Positions 8,455 to 19,956 are shown, numbered from the stretch's first letter. The stretch is 64,000 nucleotides of DNA from Citreicoccus inhibens (GCF_019039035.1 NZ_JAHNZT010000029.1:1-64000); one strand, 5' to 3'. The notes: a model not told the origin generated them from the letters alone. Made by a program: numbers and translations.

Positions 8455-9639
8455 ATGGCCTCACTGCACCGCGGCACGCTCGCATCGATGCTCTGCGCGT
8501 TCCTCTCCACGGCTTGCGCCACCCAGACCGCGACCTCCGCGAAGCCCCCCACCGCCGAGGTGCGGGCGACCGCGGGCACGGACGTCGATGACACCGTTCA
8601 TCGACTCATGACGAAGGCCCAACTCCCGGGCCTCGCCGTCGCCATCATCGAGGATGGGCAGGTCGCGTCCCTGAAAGCCTATGGCGTCCGGGACGTGAGC
8701 CAATCCGCCCCGTTGCGAACCGACACGGTCATGTACGGCGCGTCGCTGACCAAGGTCGTGTTCACGTATCTGGTCCTGCAGCTCGTTGACGAAGGCGTGC
8801 TCACGTTGGACACGCCCATCGAGCGGTATTTGAAGAAGCCGCTGCCCTCGTATCCGAAGTACGCGGACCTCGCGGCGGATCCGCGCTGGAAGCAGCTCAC
8901 TGCGCGCATGCTGCTGAGCCACACGGCCGGCTTCCCCAACTTCCGCTTCCTCAATCCCAATGGGAAGCTCGACTTCAAGTTCGATCCGGGCACGCGCTAC
9001 GCCTACTCAGGCGAAGGCATCAACCTGTTGCAGTTCGTCCTGGAGGACGCGGGCCTGGGACTCGACGTGGAGCAGGAGATGAAGCGCCGCATCTTCGAGC
9101 GCTTCGGCATGCGGCGCACCAGCATGGTCTGGCGGGACGACTTCGAATCCAACGTCGTCACGGGCTACGACGAGCACGGCACCGCGCAAGTCCACAAGCG
9201 GCGTGAGAGTGTCCGCGCCGCGGGCTCCATGGACACGACCGTGGAGGACTACGCGAAGTTCCTCTCAGCGCTTGTCCGAGGCGAGGGCCTCTCCGCCAGG
9301 GCTCGCGCGGAGATGCTCACTTCGCAGATCGCCATTTCGACGGCGCACCAGTTCCCTACGCTGCTGACCGAAACCGACGCGCGCAATCAGGACCTCGCCT
9401 TGTCGGCCGGGTTGGGCGTGGTGTTGTTCCGTGGGCGTGCGGGCCCGGCGTACTTCAAGGGCGGGCATGACGATTGGACAGACAACTTCTTCCTCTGCCT
9501 GGAGCAGGGGCGGCGTTGTGTCTTGCTGCTCTCGAACAGCGTGAAGGGCCCGCAGGTGTTTCCCGCGCTCGCGGAGGCCATCCTGGGCCCCACGGACATG
9601 CCCTGGCGGTGGGAGTACAACCCGCCCCCCGCGGAGTGA
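8455..9639 (+). CDS. serine hydrolase, beta-lactamase/class C (PBP4*-like) family, lipoprotein
   Basis: 394 residues from ATG 8455; the open frame extends further upstream, but this start gives a proper lipoprotein signal (MASLHRGTLASMLCAFLSTAC). The class C beta-lactamase/DD-peptidase motifs are present: SLTK (nucleophile Ser, about residue 98-101), YSG in RYAYSGEG as the YxN-like motif, and KGGHDD near the C-terminus in place of KTG. The domain is complete. Members include esterases, D-aminopeptidases and beta-lactamases; the actual substrate cannot be told. It would act in the periplasm or at the outer membrane. Confidence 0.8.
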   Translation: MASLHRGTLASMLCAFLSTACATQTATSAKPPTAEVRATAGTDVDDTVHRLMTKAQLPGLAVAIIEDGQVASLKAYGVRDVSQSAPLRTDTVMYGASLTKVVFTYLVLQLVDEGVLTLDTPIERYLKKPLPSYPKYADLAADPRWKQLTARMLLSHTAGFPNFRFLNPNGKLDFKFDPGTRYAYSGEGINLLQFVLEDAGLGLDVEQEMKRRIFERFGMRRTSMVWRDDFESNVVTGYDEHGTAQVHKRRESVRAAGSMDTTVEDYAKFLSALVRGEGLSARARAEMLTSQIAISTAHQFPTLLTETDARNQDLALSAGLGVVLFRGRAGPAYFKGGHDDWTDNFFLCLEQGRRCVLLLSNSVKGPQVFPALAEAILGPTDMPWRWEYNPPPAE

Positions 9640-9804
9640 ACCGTGCGGTGTCTCGCGCCGCCGGAGCACCTCGCTCGCGGGCTGGCGCCCCCCGGAGTTG
9701 GTGAGGCACGGTCGCGAGAAACGTCAGCGCCCGTGTCGATCTCTCGAAGGGCCATTCGACGTGATTTTGAAACGGCGAATCCAACCCACCCGAGGCCCCA
9801 CCCC

Positions 9805-10302
9805 ATGGCTCCCGTGAAGAAGTCCGCTCCCGCCAAGACCGCGAAGGCGAAGAAGGCCCCCGCCGCCAAGAAGAGCCCCGCTGCGGCCAGGCCCGCGCCC
9901 AAGGCCGCCCGAGGCTCGACCTCCGAGGCCGCCCCGTCCCAGGACGCGGCGGTGGACGCGTTCATCGCCAAGATGGAGTCGTGGCAGCAGGACCTGGTGC
10001 ACGCGCTCTCAGCGCTCGTGGCCGCGGCGGCGCCGAAGGCCTCGGTCTACGTGAAGTGGGGCCACCCCATCTGGGACCAGGCGGGCCCGTTCGTGCTCGC
10101 GAAGCCCGCCAAGGCCCACCTGACCATCGGACTGTGGCGCGGTGGCCGGCTCCGCGACCCGGACCACATCCTGGAGGGCGACGGAGAGGGGATGCGGTAC
10201 GTGCGGCTTCGCGCCGGCCAGCAGCTCCCGGCCTCCCTCGCGACGCTGCTGCGCGAGGCCGTGGCGCTCAACAACAAGCTCGGCAACCCGATGAAGCGCT
10301 GA
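9805..10302 (+). CDS. DUF1801 domain-containing protein with Lys/Ala-rich N-terminus
   Basis: 165 residues. Residues 1-40 are a Lys-Ala-Pro-rich tail like that of histone H1-type proteins, which may bind nucleic acid. Residues 50-160 form a DUF1801 domain, seen from KMESWQQDLVHAL, VYVKWGHPIWD and HLTIGLWRGGRL. These small alpha/beta proteins have no established function. ATG 9805 (MAPVKKSAP) is the start; upstream in-frame sequence has no such composition. It converges on ddl with a 39-base gap. Confidence 0.7.
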   Translation: MAPVKKSAPAKTAKAKKAPAAKKSPAAARPAPKAARGSTSEAAPSQDAAVDAFIAKMESWQQDLVHALSALVAAAAPKASVYVKWGHPIWDQAGPFVLAKPAKAHLTIGLWRGGRLRDPDHILEGDGEGMRYVRLRAGQQLPASLATLLREAVALNNKLGNPMKR

Positions 10303-10341
10303 GCGCGCCTCATCGTCGGGACGGGGCGCTGGGGACGCCGC

Positions 10342-11298
10342 TCAGGCCTTCAGGGACGCGCCCAGCAGGAGCCGCTCGCAGAGGGCCGGGAAGTCGATGC
10401 CCCGCCCCGCGGCAATCTTCGGCAACAGGCTGCTGGCCGTCATTCCAGGCAGCGTGTTGATCTCCAGCAGGAACACGTCACCGCTCTCCGTCACGATGAC
10501 GTCCGAGCGCGACGCGCCCGCGCAGCCCAGCGACTGGTGCGCCGCGAGGCAGACCGCGTTCACCCGCTCGTACTGCGCGGGCTCCAGCGGGGCCGGGAAG
10601 AGATACTGCGTGCCGCTGCCGGCCTTGTACTTGGCCTCGTAGTCGTAGAACTCGCGCGCGGCGCGCACCTCGATGACGCCCAGGGCCTCGTTGTCCAGCA
10701 CGGCGCCCTGCACCTCGCGGCCCTTGATGAACTGCTCCACCAGCAGGGTGCCCGCGTACTTCGCGGCGTCCTCCACCGCGGCCACGTACGCCTCGCGCGT
10801 CTTGCAGATGTGCACGCCCACGCTGCTGCCTTCACGGCTGGGCTTCACCACCACCGGGAAGCCGAAGGGCAGTGCATCCACCGCCGCCAGCGCCGCCTCC
10901 GCCGTCTGGAAGGCGCGATACGGCGGCGTGGGGATGCCGCGCGCGACGAAGATCTCCTTCGCGTAGACCTTGTCCATGCCCACCGCGGACGCCATCACGC
11001 CGCTGCCCGTGTACGGGATGAACATGGACTCCAAGAGGCCCTGCAGACAGCCGTCCTCTCCGTAGCGGCCGTGCACCGCGAGCCACGCCACGTCCACCTT
11101 CTCCGCGAGGAGGCGCGCGGGCAGGTCCTTGCCCACGTCGAGGTCCACCACGTCGTATCCCAGCCCCTTGAGCGCTCCGGAGACGGCCGCGCCCGTGCGC
11201 AGACTCACCTCGCGCTCCGCGGACAGGCCGCCCTGAAGGACGGCCACGCGCTTCGTCTTGAGTTCGGCCTGGGTGAAGCCTCGGGTGCCTCGGGTCAT
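10342..11298 (-). CDS. ddl: D-alanine--D-alanine ligase
   Basis: 318 residues, the usual length. It makes D-Ala-D-Ala for the peptidoglycan stem in the cytoplasm. Visible signatures are the N-terminal VLQGGLSAEREVSLRTG, the ATP-grasp region KPSREGSSVGV, and LLEINTLPGMT with the magnesium ligands. The start codon overlaps the murB stop by four bases. It is the last gene of the dcw cluster here; no ftsQ follows, since the next gene is convergent. Confidence 0.95.
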   Translation of the reverse strand: MTRGTRGFTQAELKTKRVAVLQGGLSAEREVSLRTGAAVSGALKGLGYDVVDLDVGKDLPARLLAEKVDVAWLAVHGRYGEDGCLQGLLESMFIPYTGSGVMASAVGMDKVYAKEIFVARGIPTPPYRAFQTAEAALAAVDALPFGFPVVVKPSREGSSVGVHICKTREAYVAAVEDAAKYAGTLLVEQFIKGREVQGAVLDNEALGVIEVRAAREFYDYEAKYKAGSGTQYLFPAPLEPAQYERVNAVCLAAHQSLGCAGASRSDVIVTESGDVFLLEINTLPGMTASSLLPKIAAGRGIDFPALCERLLLGASLKA

Positions 11299-12230
11299 GG
11301 CAGGAACACTCCCACGCGCTTGACTTCGGGTTTCATGTCGACGCCCGTCGCCTCGCGCACCCGCTGCTGCATGAGGGTGATGAGGCCCAGCACGTCGCGG
11401 GCAGCGGCGCCGCCCAGGTTGACGATCCAGTTCGCATGCAGGGTGGAGACCTGCGCGCGTCCCAGGGTGTGCCCCTTCAGGGACACGAGTTCAATCAATC
11501 GGCCCGCGAAGTCGCCCGGCGGGTTGGTGAACACGCTGCCGAAGTTGGGCTGGCTGAGCGGCTGCGTCCGCTTGCGGTAGCCCAGGTCCGCGTCCATGGC
11601 CGCCTTGCTCGCGACCACGTCGCCCTTGCGCAACGCGAAGCGCACCCGCGTCACCACGCCGCCTTCCGGCAGCGAGGCGTGCCGGTACTCGTGCGGCACC
11701 TGCGCCTTGGACAACCACCCCACCCCATCCGCCGTGGCCACCTCGATGGCCTCCACCACGCGGAAGCACTCGCCGTTCTTCGTGCCCGCGTTCATCGCCA
11801 CCGCGCCGCCCAATGTCCCCGGGATGCCCGCGAGGAACTCCGCGCCCACCAGGCCATTGGCGCGCATCAGGTTGACCAACCGGACGATGGCCGAGCCCGT
11901 GCCGAGCGTCAGCCGCCCCTCCTCGGGCCCCACGTCCACCTGCTCGGGGAACAGGTCTCCCGGCACGCGCACCGTGACACCTGGGACGCCGCCGTCGCCC
12001 ACCAGCGTGTTGGCCCCGCCGCCCAGCACGGTGAAGGGCACGCCCTCCTCACGCACGAGCCGCAGCAGCGCCACCAGCGCATCGGGGGAACGGGGCCGCA
12101 CCAGGGCCTCGGCCGCCCCGCCCGCGCGCACGCTCGTGTGCGGCGCCAGGGGCTCGCCCGCCTTCACCTCGCAGCCCTCCAGCCGCGCCACGCGCGCGGC
12201 CAGAGCGGTGCTCACGCCCGGCTCGACCAT
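11295..12230 (-). CDS. murB: UDP-N-acetylenolpyruvoylglucosamine reductase
   Basis: 311 residues. It reduces the enolpyruvyl group of UDP-GlcNAc-enolpyruvate with NADPH through a bound FAD. FAD-binding (VLGGGANTLVGDGGV) and the GIPGTLGGAVAMNAG motif are clear, and QPNFGSVFTNPPG carries the catalytic Ser of a type II enzyme. A three-base gap separates it from murC. Downstream ddl overlaps by four bases. Confidence 0.95.
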   Translation of the reverse strand: MVEPGVSTALAARVARLEGCEVKAGEPLAPHTSVRAGGAAEALVRPRSPDALVALLRLVREEGVPFTVLGGGANTLVGDGGVPGVTVRVPGDLFPEQVDVGPEEGRLTLGTGSAIVRLVNLMRANGLVGAEFLAGIPGTLGGAVAMNAGTKNGECFRVVEAIEVATADGVGWLSKAQVPHEYRHASLPEGGVVTRVRFALRKGDVVASKAAMDADLGYRKRTQPLSQPNFGSVFTNPPGDFAGRLIELVSLKGHTLGRAQVSTLHANWIVNLGGAAARDVLGLITLMQQRVREATGVDMKPEVKRVGVFLP

Positions 12231-12233
12231 GGT

Positions 12234-13657
<1,424 letters not shown>

Positions 13658-13661
<4 letters not shown>

Positions 13662-14803
13662 GACTCGCTCCTGGGGGCCTTCTTTTCTTCTCGCGCGCCG
13701 CGATCCCGGCCCGAAGGGCCGTAGGCCTGCACCATCAGGTCCACGCACACGTCCGCCAGCTCCTTGGCGGCCTCGGGACGACCCAGGAGGGCCGCCCGCT
13801 TCTCCATCTGCTTCAACTTCGCCGGCTCCGACATCAGCGCGCGGAGCGTCTCCGCCAGCTTCTGCCCCGTCAGCTCCGACTCTCGGAACATCATCGCCGC
13901 GCCCGCGTCCACCAGGGCCTTGGCGTTGACCTCCTGGTGGTTGTCCGTGGCGTGCGGGAAGGGAATCAGGATGCTGGCCTTCTTGCACACCGTCAGCTCG
14001 GCCAGCGTGGTGGCTCCGGCGCGACAGACCACCAGGTCCGCCCGCGCGTACGCGGAGGACATGTCATCGATGAAGTCCACCACCGTCGCGTGGAAGCCCT
14101 TGTCCGCGTAGCCCTGGCGCACGCTCTCCACGTCGTTCTTCCCCGTCTGGTGGAAGAACGAGAGCTGCTCCTTCAGGTCGCCCAAGTGCTCCAGCGCCTC
14201 CAACATGCGCGCGTTGACGCCGCGGGCGCCCAGGCTGCCGCCGAAGATGAGCAGCGAGAAGTGCTCGTGCGCGGCGCTGCTGCGCAGGTAGTTGTCCATC
14301 AGCTTGCGGCGGATGGGATTGCCGATGAGCTGGACCTTCTTCTCGGGGAAGAAGCGGCGCGCCTCGTCGAAGGCGGTGAACACCACGCGCACCACGCGCC
14401 CCAACAGCTTGTTGGTGAGGCCGGGCAGCGCGTTCTGCTCCTGGATGGCCGTGGGGATGCCCATCAGCCACGCGGCCAGCACCACCGGCCCGCTCGCGTA
14501 GCCCCCCACGCCCACCACCACGTCGGGCTTCTGGCGCGCGAGGATGCGGAAGGACTCGATGAACGCCAGCGGCAGCGCGAGCAGTCCCTTCAAGAGGCCC
14601 AGGAAGCCCTTGCCCTTGAGCCCCTGCACCTTCACCAACTCCAGCGGATAGCCCTCGCGCGGCACCACGCGGGACTCCAGCCCGCGGTCCGTCCCCACGA
14701 AGACGACCTCGTTCGCGTGGTGGCGCGTCACCACCTCTTCCGCGAGCGCGATGCCCGGGAACAGATGGCCGCCCGTCCCACCGCCGGCGATGAGTACCTT
14801 CAC
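13658..14803 (-). CDS. murG: UDP-GlcNAc:lipid I N-acetylglucosaminyltransferase
   Basis: 381 residues from GTG 14803, overlapping the ftsW stop (GTGA). The N-terminal glycine loop [12 protein letters not shown] and the second site [11 protein letters not shown] identify MurG, with [11 protein letters not shown] and [11 protein letters not shown] in the C-terminal donor domain. It converts lipid I to lipid II on the inner face of the membrane. The tail is charged ([10 protein letters not shown]-like) and unlikely to be structured. Confidence 0.95.
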
Positions 14804-15981
14804 GCGGTTACCCCCCGAACATCCGAACCCGTCCGCACGGGGCGATTGACGGCCCCCTGCGCGCTCGCGCTCAACGACAACAGCACACCGGCCGCGCCCA
14901 TCAGCACCACCAGGGATGTTCCTCCGTAGGACACGAAGGGCAGCGTCAGTCCCTTCGTCGGCAACAGGCCCATGGCCACGGACATGTTCACGGTGGCCTG
15001 GAACGCGATGATGGACGTGATGCCCAGCCCCAGGTACGTCCCGAAGGTCTCGCCCGCCGCGAGGCTCGCGCGAACCCCTCGCCACAGCACCACGCCGTAC
15101 AGCAGGACCAGCAGCCCCACGCCAATGAGCCCTGTCTCTTCTCCGAGGATGGAGAAGATGAAGTCCGTGTGCGCCTCCGGGAGGAAGAACAGCTTCTGCC
15201 GCCCGTCCCCCAGGCCCAGCCCCGTCACACCGCCCGAGCCAATGGACATGAGCGACTCGGCCACCTGATAGCCCACGTCATGCCGGTGCGCCCACGGGTC
15301 CAGGAAGGCCAGGATGCGCTTCATGCGATACGGGCTGGTCGCGATGGCGATGTACGCCATGGGCAAGGCCAGCAGCACCGAGCCCACCAGATAGCTGAGC
15401 TTCGTGCCCGCCGCGAACAGCAGCACGAACAGCATGAAGACGAGCAGCACGCTGCTGCCGAAGTCCGGCTGGAGCATGCACAAGAGCACCAGGATGCCGC
15501 ACAGCGCCAGGTGCGGCAGGAAGCCGATGGAGAACGTGGCCACCTTCTCGCGCTTCTTCGCCAGCGAATACGAGAGGTAGACGACCCACGCGAACTTGGC
15601 GATCTCCGCGGGCTGGAGGCTGAAGCCCGGCAGGCGGATCCACCGGCGCGCGCCGCCCGCTGTCGTCCCGATGCCCGGAATCGCCACGGCGATGAGCAAC
15701 ACGATGGCCAGGAGCAGCAGCGGATAGGCGAGCCGCGCCAGCCGGCGCCAGCCCAGCTTCATCATCACCGCCATCCCCACCAGCCCCATCCCAGCCGCGC
15801 TCAGCTGCCGCTTGAGGAAGTAGAGGCTGTCGCCGAGCTTGTCCTGCGCCAGCACCGCGCTCGCCGAGTACACCATCACCAAACCCAGCGACACGAGCCC
15901 CAGCACCGCGCACAACAGCAGCGGGTCGAACCGCACGGGAGGCGGCGCGGGGGCGGCGGCGGTGGGAGGAGCGGTCTTCAT
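14800..15981 (-). CDS. ftsW: cell division SEDS glycosyltransferase
   Basis: 393 residues from ATG 15981, four bases after murD. About ten membrane segments; the family motif GDGRQKLFFLPEAHTDFIF is intact, including the Asp-containing loop, and the C-terminus has FVSYGGTSLV. SEDS proteins polymerise lipid II, with FtsI crosslinking the product at the septum. RodA would be the alternative name, but the dcw position favours FtsW. Confidence 0.93.
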   Translation of the reverse strand: MKTAPPTAAAPAPPPVRFDPLLLCAVLGLVSLGLVMVYSASAVLAQDKLGDSLYFLKRQLSAAGMGLVGMAVMMKLGWRRLARLAYPLLLLAIVLLIAVAIPGIGTTAGGARRWIRLPGFSLQPAEIAKFAWVVYLSYSLAKKREKVATFSIGFLPHLALCGILVLLCMLQPDFGSSVLLVFMLFVLLFAAGTKLSYLVGSVLLALPMAYIAIATSPYRMKRILAFLDPWAHRHDVGYQVAESLMSIGSGGVTGLGLGDGRQKLFFLPEAHTDFIFSILGEETGLIGVGLLVLLYGVVLWRGVRASLAAGETFGTYLGLGITSIIAFQATVNMSVAMGLLPTKGLTLPFVSYGGTSLVVLMGAAGVLLSLSASAQGAVNRPVRTGSDVRGVTA

Positions 15982-15985
15982 CGCG

Positions 15986-17353
15986 TCACAGCGCCTTGAC
16001 CAGGCGCTTGAACACGTCGCCTCGGTCCTCGAAGTTCTTGAACTGATCGTACGACGCGCACGCCGGCGACAGGAGCACCGTGTCGCCCGGCCGAGACAGC
16101 TCGCGAGCCCGCGCCACCGCCGCGTCCAGCGTGCCGCACGCGTGCACCGGCGCCGCGCCCGCGTAGGCCCGCGCAATCACGTCCGCGTCCTGTCCGATGG
16201 TCAAGACGCCCTTCACCTTGCCCAACCCCGCGTCCACCATGGGCTGGTACGGCGCGCCCTTGCCCTTGCCGCCCGCCACCAGCCACAGGTCGCCCGCGAA
16301 GGCCCGCAGCGCCACCAGCACCGAGTCCACGTTGGTGGCCTTGGAGTCGTTCACCCACTCCACGCCCTCCAGCACGCGCACGCTCTCCAGCCGGTGCGGC
16401 AGCCCCGGGTAGCTGTCCAGGCCCGCCTGCGCCGCGGCCGAGGGCACTCCCCCCAGGCGGGCCAGCAGCGTGGCCGCCATGGCGTTCTGCGCGTTGTGCG
16501 CCCCGCGCAGCGCGCGGTTCGTCAGCGTGTAGCGCTCACCGAGCGCATCCAGACGGAAGCCCCCGGGCTCCGCCACCGCCAGCCCCGCGAGCTTCGGGGC
16601 GGGCACCACCGGCGTGCCCGTCAGGCTGAAGCCATACACCGGCACGCGCGCCGCCTGGGCCAGGCGCATCACGTCCGCGTCGTCCGCGTTCACCACCGCG
16701 AAGTCGGTGCCGTGCTGGTTGCGGAAGATGCGCGCCTTCGCCTCGCCGTACTCCTGGTGGTTCGCGTAGCGGTCCAAGTGGTCCGGCGTGAGGTTGAGCA
16801 ACGCCGCGCCGTGGGGCCGCAGCGCGTGGATGCCCTCGAGTTGGAAGCTGGACAGCTCCACCACGAGCGCGTCCCAGTCACCGGGGGACAGCGCGGCCTC
16901 GGCCAGCGGCCGGCCCAGGTTGCCGCCCACGAACGTGCGCAGCCCCGCGCGCGCGTACAGCTCACCGGTCAGCGCCGTGGTGGTGCTCTTCCCGTTGGTG
17001 CCCGTGATGCCCAAGAGCGGCGTCACCGTGAGGAAGCACGCGGCCAGCTCCACCTCGCCCCAGACGGGCACGCCCGCCGCGCGCGCGGCCTGCAACTCCG
17101 GCAGCGCCAGCGGTACGCCCGGGCTCACCACCACCAGGTCCTGGCGCTCGAGCAAGCCTGGGGGCGTCGCCCCCGACACGAGCGTCACGCCCCGCGACTC
17201 CAGCTCCGTCGCCACGTCGCCCAGCGCCTCGCGCGAGCGCGCGTCCAGCGCCGTCACCTGGGCGCCCTTCGCGAGCAGCAGGCGGAGGGCCGCCACGCCG
17301 CTCTTGGCCAGCCCGAACACCAACACCTTCCGACCGGACAGCGACGTCGTCAT
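15986..17353 (-). CDS. murD: UDP-N-acetylmuramoyl-L-alanine--D-glutamate ligase
   Basis: 455 residues from ATG 17353; the open frame extends further upstream but only as a shadow of mraY. The N-terminal KVLVFGLAKSGVAALRLL loop, P-loop GITGTNGKSTTTAL and NLTPDHLDRY motif identify MurD. It adds D-Glu to UDP-MurNAc-Ala. It lies 23 bases downstream of mraY. Confidence 0.95.
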   Translation of the reverse strand: MTTSLSGRKVLVFGLAKSGVAALRLLLAKGAQVTALDARSREALGDVATELESRGVTLVSGATPPGLLERQDLVVVSPGVPLALPELQAARAAGVPVWGEVELAACFLTVTPLLGITGTNGKSTTTALTGELYARAGLRTFVGGNLGRPLAEAALSPGDWDALVVELSSFQLEGIHALRPHGAALLNLTPDHLDRYANHQEYGEAKARIFRNQHGTDFAVVNADDADVMRLAQAARVPVYGFSLTGTPVVPAPKLAGLAVAEPGGFRLDALGERYTLTNRALRGAHNAQNAMAATLLARLGGVPSAAAQAGLDSYPGLPHRLESVRVLEGVEWVNDSKATNVDSVLVALRAFAGDLWLVAGGKGKGAPYQPMVDAGLGKVKGVLTIGQDADVIARAYAGAAPVHACGTLDAAVARARELSRPGDTVLLSPACASYDQFKNFEDRGDVFKRLVKAL

Positions 17354-17376
17354 GGCCTGCGAAACCTCGCTCGCGC

Positions 17377-18555
17377 TCAGCGCAGCTTGAGGGACAGGAG
17401 CGCCACGCCGCCACAGAGGATGGCGACGATCCAGAAGCGGACGATGATCTTCGGCTCCGCCAGCCCCTTCAACTCGAAGTGGTGATGGACGGGCGCCATC
17501 TTGAAGACGCGCTTGCCCGTCATCTTGTACGAGGCCACCTGGATCATCACGCTCAGGGCCTCGGCGAAGAAGATGCCGTGGATGATGGCGGACACCACCT
17601 CGTTCTTCGACAGCACGGCCAGCCCGCCCAGCGCGCCACCCAGCGCGAGCGAGCCGATGTCGCCCATGAAGACCGAGGCCGGATACGTGTTGAACCACAG
17701 GAACGAGATGCCCGCGCCCACGATGCTCGCGCAGAACACGGCCAACTCCGCGCCGCCCGGCACCTGGAGGATGCCCAGGTACTTGTAGAGCGGCGTGGCG
17801 GTGAGTCGCGCCACCCCGTTCACCGTCTCGGTGTCCGCGATGTGCAGCGTGGTGCCCGCCACGTAGCAGAGCACGCAGAACGTCACGGCCGACACGATGG
17901 TGGGCACGATGGCCAGGCCGTCCAGGCCGTCCGTGAGGTTCACCGCGTTGGAGGTCCCCACCACCACCAGCCAGCCGAACAGGACGTAGAACCAGCCCAG
18001 GTCCGGGTTGAACCAGTGCGACGGGATGAACGGCAGCGTCAGCCGCGTGTCGATGAGCAGCGTGGGCCCGAACGAGCCATCCGCCTTCGTCCACGTGCAC
18101 AAGAGCCCGAAGACGGCCACCAGGTAGAAGAACGTCTGGAGGACCATCTTCTTGCGGCCCGCCAGGCCCTTCGAGTTGCGTTTGGACAGCTTGAGCCAGT
18201 CATCCAGGAAGCCGATGAAGCCGTAGCCAAACGTCAAGAGCAGCATCACCCAGACGGCGCGGCTCTTGAGGTCCGCGAACAGCAGCATCCCGGCCGCGAT
18301 GCACACCAGGATGAGCGCGCCGCCCATGGTGGGCGTGCCCTTCTTCTTCTGGTGCGAGTCCGGCGTGTCCTCGCGCACGTTGCTCTGCCCGTGCTGCGTC
18401 AGCCGCAACCGCGCGATGACCCGAGGCCCGATGAGCATGCCGAGCAGGAGCGCGAACACCCCCGCAGCGATGATGCGGAACGTCGGATAGCGCAGGAAGT
18501 TGAGGATGCGCCCCGCTTCCGTGTTCTGGATGGCCTCGTACAGGAAATACAGCAC
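17377..18555 (-). CDS. mraY: phospho-N-acetylmuramoyl-pentapeptide transferase
   Basis: 392 residues, slightly longer than the usual 360, with about ten membrane helices. Conserved elements: NLTDGLDGLA, MGDIGSLALG and the cytoplasmic APVHHHFELKG histidine motif. It forms lipid I from UDP-MurNAc-pentapeptide and undecaprenyl phosphate. Its start directly abuts the murF stop with no intervening base. Confidence 0.96.
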   Translation of the reverse strand: MLYFLYEAIQNTEAGRILNFLRYPTFRIIAAGVFALLLGMLIGPRVIARLRLTQHGQSNVREDTPDSHQKKKGTPTMGGALILVCIAAGMLLFADLKSRAVWVMLLLTFGYGFIGFLDDWLKLSKRNSKGLAGRKKMVLQTFFYLVAVFGLLCTWTKADGSFGPTLLIDTRLTLPFIPSHWFNPDLGWFYVLFGWLVVVGTSNAVNLTDGLDGLAIVPTIVSAVTFCVLCYVAGTTLHIADTETVNGVARLTATPLYKYLGILQVPGGAELAVFCASIVGAGISFLWFNTYPASVFMGDIGSLALGGALGGLAVLSKNEVVSAIIHGIFFAEALSVMIQVASYKMTGKRVFKMAPVHHHFELKGLAEPKIIVRFWIVAILCGGVALLSLKLR

Positions 18556-19956
18556 TTAGTGGCTCCCTCCAGGAGCGGCCGTGCCCGTCAGGGCGGCCAC
18601 CACCCGCTCCAGCCGCATGCCGCGGCTGGCCTTCACCAGCACCACGTCGCCCGAGCGCAGCCGGGGCTTCAACCACGCCACCAGCGGCTCGACCTCCGTG
18701 AAGTGCGCCGCGGCCTCACCCAGGCCCGCGGACTCGAACCCTCGCGAGGAGCGCGGCCCGAAGAACGCGGCGAGCGACACCTGCCGCCCCGCCTGCGCGC
18801 CCAGCTTCGCGTGCTCCTCCAACTCCCCGGGGCCCAGCTCCAGCATGTCCCCGAGCACCACCACCTGCCGGCCACCCGCGGGCACCAGCGTGGCCAGCGT
18901 CGCCAGCGCGGCCTCCATGGATGCGGGGTTGGCGTTGTAGCAATCATCCACCACCACCACGCCGCCCTGCCCGTCCAACACATTCAAGCGCCGCGAGTAG
19001 GGCCGCGCCTGCTCCAGGCCGCGCGCGCACTCCTCCGGCGTGTACCCCAGGGCCAGCGCCACCGCGAAGGCCGCCGTGGCGTTCTGCGCGTTGTGCGGAC
19101 CCACGAAGTGCAGCCGCACCCGCCAGTCCACGCCCGCGTGCCGCACCGTGGCCACCATGCCGTCGCGCCCGAGCGTCTCCACGGCCACGAGCCGCACGTC
19201 CGCGCCCTCGGCCCGCCCGAACGTCAGCCGCTTCGCCGGTGAGCCCGCGGCCTGCGCGGCCACCAGCGCGTCATCCAGGTTCACCACCGCCGTCGCGCGC
19301 GACGACAGCTCGCGGAACAGCTCGCCCTCGGCCTCCGCCACGCCCTGGAGGCTGCCCAGCCCCTCGAGGTGCTCGGGCTGCACCACGGTGATGGCGCCCG
19401 CGTCCGGCCGCACCACGCGGGTGAGCCGCTCAATCTCACCGGGCCGGTTCATCCCGACCTCGATGACGGCCGCCACGTGCCGAGGCTCGAGGCGGAAGAG
19501 CGTCAGCGGGACGCCCACCTCGTTGTTGAAGTTGCCCTCGGTCTTCAGCGCGGGGCCGCGCACGGCGAGGATGGCGCCCACCATCTCCTTGGTGGTCGTC
19601 TTGCCGTTGCTGCCCCCCACCGCCGCCACCGGGATGCCAAAGCGCATCCGGTGGTGGCGCCCCAGGCCGCCGAGCGCGGCCAGGGTGTCCTCGACTTCAA
19701 ACAGCGCGAAGCCCTCGGGCAGGACTGGAAGCCGCTGCCCGCGCTTCACCACCGCGCCCGCCGCGCCGCCGCGCGCCGCTGCGTCCACGAAGTCATGGGC
19801 GTCGAACCGCTCGCCCTGGAGCGCCACGAAGAGGCACCCCGGGGTGAGCGTCCGCGTATCCGTGGAGACCGCGGAGAAGCCGGTGGGGACCGGCTCGCCG
19901 CGCCGGGTGGCCCCGGTCGCCTGAACCACCTCGTCGTCGGAGAATCGAGCGGCCAT
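18556..19956 (-). CDS. murF: UDP-MurNAc-tripeptide--D-Ala-D-Ala ligase
   Basis: 466 residues. It adds the D-Ala-D-Ala made by Ddl. Visible are the N-terminal STDTRTLTPGCLFVAL region, the P-loop GSNGKTTTKEM, NFNNEVGVPLTL and DDCYNANPASMEAAL near the C-terminus. It follows murE with a 36-base gap and abuts mraY. Confidence 0.95.
   Translation of the reverse strand: MAARFSDDEVVQATGATRRGEPVPTGFSAVSTDTRTLTPGCLFVALQGERFDAHDFVDAAARGGAAGAVVKRGQRLPVLPEGFALFEVEDTLAALGGLGRHHRMRFGIPVAAVGGSNGKTTTKEMVGAILAVRGPALKTEGNFNNEVGVPLTLFRLEPRHVAAVIEVGMNRPGEIERLTRVVRPDAGAITVVQPEHLEGLGSLQGVAEAEGELFRELSSRATAVVNLDDALVAAQAAGSPAKRLTFGRAEGADVRLVAVETLGRDGMVATVRHAGVDWRVRLHFVGPHNAQNATAAFAVALALGYTPEECARGLEQARPYSRRLNVLDGQGGVVVVDDCYNANPASMEAALATLATLVPAGGRQVVVLGDMLELGPGELEEHAKLGAQAGRQVSLAAFFGPRSSRGFESAGLGEAAAHFTEVEPLVAWLKPRLRSGDVVLVKASRGMRLERVVAALTGTAAPGGSH

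Noticed and set aside
17479-19242. 587-codon open frame opposite mraY and murF
   Set aside because: Shadow of two conserved genes. Composition is His/Arg/Gln-rich and no domain is visible.
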